From Colimorpha sp045591485 (GTDB lineage Bacteria > Bacteroidota > Bacteroidia > Bacteroidales > P3), in contig JAZNSV010000139.1 in assembly GCA_045591485.1 (NCBI GenBank), positions 1 through 17,381 on the forward strand: a stretch of DNA of 17,381 nucleotides, read 5' to 3'. The stretch's first letter is position 1. Each line of letters starts with the position of its first letter. The position numbers and the translations under genes were made by a program. Below are positions 9,201 through 15,200 of this stretch, one piece after another. The notes beneath the pieces were generated by a model. It saw nothing but the letters and a program-made list of their open reading frames with translations. It was not told where the DNA came from and did no database searches.

Positions 9201-12200
9201 GCCGTGGCGCTGTCGCAGCGGAAACTGAAGTCGTAGCTGGTGTTCTGCGCGAGGTCTGTAAGGTAGAATGGGTTGCCGATGGCATGAACCACCGTGTCGT
9301 TGTATTCGACCCAATAGTCTATGTTTTCTTCTTCCTGATCGAAGCGCACAGTGTTGAATGCCGAGAGTGTGGCTGTAGGCACAGGACATGTGTGCAGGTA
9401 TACATACTGCACTTCACCACCATGGAAGCCCACATAGTGCCGTGCTCCGATGGTCTCTGCATAGTCGGCCAGGCGAACGGTGCGCTCTTCCCATGCGCTG
9501 CCGCTGAAAGATGCAAACTCTGCGAACGACGCCGTGTCGGTCAATGTGCCCTGTACGCCCATCGACACGTTGCCGCGTGAGCGGAAGGTTGCATATATGT
9601 CGGCCATGGTGTCTGCAATCGTGTATGGCATGATGCTGTAGCTGCCTGCGATGTACCATCCTTCTTTTCCGTCGTCCGAGCAGTAGGGCGGCTCCACATC
9701 CAGGTGGGTCTGCAGAGTGACCGCAGGTGCGCAGGTGGTGGCAGAACTGTCGGCGCGGACATAGAGGTCGTAGGTGGTGAACATCTCGAGTCCGCCGATG
9801 ACGTATTCTGCTGTTGTGGCGTGGTAGATGGTGCCGCTGCCCTGAGGCTCGCCGGTCAGGCATGCCTCTATGTAGTAGTCGGCCTCGTCGTAGTCTGGCA
9901 GCGAGGCCAGTATTTCCGTACTGCTCTGCACCGAGAAGTCGGGTTTCGGTATGCGTTGTGCTATGAAGCTTTGCACGGCGGCGTTGCTGCTTTCGTAGCG
10001 CAGGGCTATGTAGTGGCGGTTGCCTATCGTGGCAGAGTCCGACAACAAGTCTACGTGGTGTTCTGTCGGTTCGTCTGATGCAAGGACGGCGAGCACGACG
10101 GCATCGGAGGTGTCGTCCAATGCCGACATGGCGCAGACGCTTATTGTGCCTGTGCCTGTGAAGTAGAGGTGCAACCGTGCTATTGAGTCTATCAGCGGAT
10201 AGGGCATTGCGAGGTAGCGCCCCGTCGGGTTCCATCCGTCGGGCATCTCGGTGAGGTCGCAGCAATAGGGTATGCTTACGTCGAGGTGTGTGCGCAGCCT
10301 GACAGCGGGTTGGCAACCAACGTTGCCGTCGGCCGACACGTAGATGTCGTATTCGGTGTATGGTTGCAGGCCTGTGACGATGTAATGTGTGTCGGTGACG
10401 TGTAGCGTCTGTCCGCCGATGCTGATGTAATAGTCGGCGCTTTCGGCATCCAGTGTGGCCTCTATCTGGCTGCTGCTGAGCACGTGGAACACCGGTTGTG
10501 GCACAGCCTGCAGCGTCATTTGGCTTATGGTGCCCTGTGCTCCGATGAATCGCACCGCCGCGAAGTGGCCTGTGTCGGCATAGGCGTAGAGGTTCACCGC
10601 CGTGCGTTGGTCGGTGTTGGCCGCAGATGGATGCAGGGTGTCTATGCCTGTGAAGGTGGTGTTGTCGTCGCGGTCGGTCAGGGCTCCTACCACAAGAGCT
10701 CCGCCTTGCTGTGTGCGCCATGTGAGCAGCAGTGTCAGGCTGTCGAGCGGCTCCACTACTTCGGGCAGGGCATAGGTGTGGCCGTCGTCGAGTGTTCGTT
10801 CGGTGTTGTCGCACCACACGAGCGGCACGGCAGCGGGCATCGAGGTGAATGCGTGCGGATAGCAGAAACGGTTGCCGACGGTGTCGAGCAGGTAGAATTC
10901 GTATTGGGTCGAGGCTTCGAGCGGCGTCAGCAGCACATGGCAGCTGTCGCCCGCAGTCGTGGTGCCTTCGCCTGGGGCGAATCCGGCAGTGCCCCACTCG
11001 TAGCTGTATTGCGAATTGTCGGCTGTGTTTTGCCAATGGATGTGTTGCCACAGGTGTCCGGTTTGCGGCATGCCGAAGTTTTGCAACTCGGGATAGACTG
11101 TAATCTGCAGGTTGTCCAGGTAGATATTGTGCGTGCCGTTCGTCGAGCGTGCCCGCAAGGCCAAGCGGTTGGCCGCACAGGCAGGCATGGTGGTGTAGTG
11201 AGTCTGTGTACGGTGGCTGTTGTGCAGCTGGGCCAGCTCGGTGAAGGCGGAGCCGTTCAGGTAGCCCAGCTCCAGGTATGCATAGTCGGCATCGTTGTCG
11301 GCGTCGAGCGTAAGGTCGATCCTCACGTTGAGTCCGCCCAGGGTTGAGCCCACGGGCACGGCGGGCAGCAGCACGATGTCAGACTCTGTGGCTGTGGGTT
11401 GCATGTGGTAGCGGCCGTTGCCGATGCGTGGGTAGCGCGGGTCGGCATGAGATACAACCTGCCACCCTTCGGGATGCAGACCCGGACCGTCGAATGTCTC
11501 GCATAGCGGCAATGCGCTGTGCAGGCCTATGGTGAGGGTCTCGCTGTTGCAGGCCGAAGAGCCGCCGTCGGCGCATACCGGTGTGGCTACGAGGGTGTAG
11601 GCCGAGTCGGACGAGAGGCCGATTGTGGACAGCGCCGGCTGCAGGTTGCCGAGCACAAACTGGCGTGTGCTGCCGTCGGCGATGTTGGTGGCTGTGAGGT
11701 TGTATTGCGTGGCATCGCCTGCCAAGCCGACGCCGAGTGCTGTGCCGTTGTCGGCCAGGCTGGCCACGGCGCATGTGGCCACGGCCAGGTCGTCGACGTA
11801 GATGTGGTATCCGCTCTGGGGCGAGAACCTGAGTGCTATGTAGCTCTGTTGGCCGCGAAGCGACTGCGGCAACTCGACGACGAACGATTCCCATCGGTCG
11901 GTGGCGTCGATTGCCAAGCTGGCCACTGCTGTGAAGGTGTTGCCGTCTTCGGCGTCGGTCATCAGTCCCACCACAAGGCGGTCGTCGTTGGCAGCATCGG
12001 GGTTGGAGCAGAACACGCGGCAGCCAAAGACCACGTCGGCTGCCGTGTCGGGCAGCGGCTCCAGCGCCATGGTGAGCGGATAGCCTCCAGCGGTGTAGAG
12101 GTCTATCGATTGAGAGCCGGAGTGGCTGGCAGAGGTGGTTGTTATGGGATAGTTGCTGTAGAAACCGCCGGTGCGGCGCCATGAGGCAGGGAACGAGGCC

Positions 12201-15200
12201 TCGGGCCAGGTCTCGATGTCGTAGCATGCAGGCACCTCCATCGGCAGCGCCGGCAGTCGGCGCTCGTAGCCTACGGCGTTGCCGTAGCCGTAGCCGAGGT
12301 CGCAGGGACAGTCGGCCCCGAAACTGAATCCATAGTTGGCGTTGGGATCCAGACCTTCGATGGTGAACGGACTGGTGGTGGCGGTGTAGCTGCCACCGTT
12401 CCAACTGACTTCGAGGCTCTCTGCCCCGTAGTTGCTCCACTCGAAGGTGGCGCTGGTCGGAGTCCATTCCACAATGGTCACATTGGCGCCAAAGCAGTAG
12501 CCACTGCACAGTTGGTCTATGTTGACCACGGAACTGCCTTGGATTGCTATGTATCGCAGGGCCACGAAATCGTCTATGGCCGCTGTGGCTGGCAGGCTCA
12601 CGGTGACCTCGGCCCACTGGTCGGTGAGGTCGATGGTGTCGAATGGTTCGAAGTCGGCCCCTCGGAGTGTGACGTCGTGCACGGTGCCTATGACCAGCAT
12701 GCCGCTGCCGCTGGCGCGGCGCACAGCCATGTTGAGGTATATGCTTGCCACAGCGCTGCAGAGATTGCCCGGCATGTCGAGCATCGGCAGCACCACCGTG
12801 GCCGGAATGGCTGCGGTGGAGTACATGCGCATCGAGTGGTAGCCGCCGTTGGTCGGCGTGCTCCCGTCGAGGCTCACCGAGCCGCCGAGGGTGATCCATT
12901 CGGCTGGCATGGTGCTGCTGTTGAAGTCTTGGCAGTAGGGCACCTGCTGCTCCGGCGCCAGGGTCGTTCCTTCGGCCTCGGCCTTGTGGCATTCGAAGTC
13001 ATCGTCGCCGTCGCACACGGGCCACACGCTGACGGTGTAGTTGGTCGAGGTGCTGAGACCGGTGATGGTGTATGTTGTCGACGAGGTTACTATGTTGTGG
13101 GTCGTGCTGCCGACGTGCCACTCTATGTGCACGCTGTCGGCTCCGCTCCACACCACATCGAGCGACGTCGGCCTCGGGTTTTGCAGCTCCACGGTCGGCA
13201 TCGGGCATCCCTGCAGCTGCACATGGTCTACGTATGCGTATGCCCATGTGCCGGGCACGTTGTGGCGCAGGGCTATGTAGCGTGCCGCCGCCGGAATGCC
13301 GCTCAGCGTCACTTCGCATCGCTGCCATCCGCTTGCCGAACCGAAGGTTTGCACCGCCGTGAATGTCGATGTGTCTGCCGGGTCGGTCATCACACCGACA
13401 TCCATCGTGCTGCCGTTGGTGCTGTTCTGCAGCATGAACGATAGGTAGAGCCCTTCGAGCGAGCTCTCCTCCATCATCGGCGAAACGACCATTGTGGTGT
13501 TGTAGCTGGTGTAGAATCGCAGCGATCGCGACCCCTCGTATCGTGTGCCTGTATAGGAGACCGGATTGTTGCCGTAGGGACGCGACCAGCCGTAGGGCAG
13601 GTTGGTGGCCGTGTTGTAGTCGTCGAGGGTCAGGCAGAGGGGCGCCGTCATGGGCGATGCCAAGGTGTGGATGTCTGTCTGTGTGCCGACGCATGGGTCG
13701 TCGGCTCCGGCTCCGAGTGTGCTTATGCTGAAGGTGTAGTCGGTCGCGGCGTCGAGCCCGTCTATCACGATGCTTCCGCCGTTGGCCAGTGTGTCGGTGC
13801 CGCCGTATGAGATGCTGACGCTGTCGCACCCGCTCCAGCCGAGGCGTATGCTGTGGCTCGTAAGCTCGGTGGCTTCCACAAGCCCCACCACCTGCGCGTC
13901 AAGGCCGATGTTGTCTATGTAGAGTGTGCGCGAGGCGTTGGGCGAAAGGTAGCGCAGCGCTATCACGCGGCCGTTGCCGTTGTAGCTGCGCAGGTCGAGC
14001 ACCACGGTCCTGGCGCTGGCGGTCGGACGCACCGTGTCGGTGGGCACAAAGCTCTGCAGGTCGGCGGCGTCGGTCATCACGCCTGCCACCAGCATGCCCT
14101 GCTCGTCGCTGTTGCTGCCGGTGTATATGTCCATCCGCAGCTGCAGGGTGTTCACAGCCTGCGCGGCCTCGGGCAGCACCACGGTAGCGGTGTAGTATGA
14201 AGCCGACTGCATGCGCAGACGCGTCGAGTTGTTGTGGCGATACACGGCGGCATCGCCGTCGCCCACCGAGACCCAGCCCGTGGGCAATGTGCCGTAGGCA
14301 ATGCCTTCGAAGCCGAAGCAGAAGCCTTGCTCGACGTCGGCGTCGAGGGTGTTGATGCTGCCGTCGTCCACAGGGCAGCTGTGTCCGGTGGCATTGTTGA
14401 TGGCTGTCAGGGTGTATTGGTAGCTGCTGCCGGCGGCAAGGCCTGTCTGTGTGTAGCTGCCCGTGGCGGCTGCCACCACCGTGTCGGCAACGCCGTCGAT
14501 GTATATCCTCACGCTGTCTACCACGCCCTCGGTGCTCCAGGCGATGGTGGCCGTGGTGGCGCTCACGTCGCCCACCGTCACCGAGGCCAGGCTACCGCGG
14601 CTCAGCCGCAGATGCTGCACGCTGATGTTGCCCGCCGTCGAGCGCAGGGCTATGTAGTGTCCGTCGGCTTCGTGGCCGTCGAGCTGGGTGCTGTGGCGTG
14701 TCCATTGGCCGGTAGTGGGGTTGAAGGTGGCCAGCACCGTCATGCTCTGTTGGTCGGCGTCGCTCGTCATCAGCCCCACCTGCAGGCTTCCGTTGCCGCT
14801 GGTGCGCTTGGCTTCGAGGCTCAGCAGCAGACCTGTGTAGTCGGTCTCTTCCAGGTAGTTGAGGTTCCACGGCGTGGTGCCGACGCTGATGGTGCCCGGA
14901 TGGCAGTAGTCGGCTGTCAGCGCACCGGCGTTTGTGGTGAAGCTGCCGCCGTAGGCCCAGCAGCCTTCGCCTTCGCCGCAGTTGCTGCGCAGGTAGTAGT
15001 CGTATGTCGTTCCGGGCTCCAAGTCGTCGACCACCAGCGGACTCTGCGCGTCGCCTATGGTGTGTGTCGAACTGCTGCCGCTGACGCGCAGCTGCACGTC
15101 TACGCTGCCGCCGGTCGACACCCACTGCAGCGTGGCTCCGTTGGCTCGTTCGTCGAAGGCGCTCACCGTGTTCACTCCGCATGCCCCCGCCTCAAGGTCG

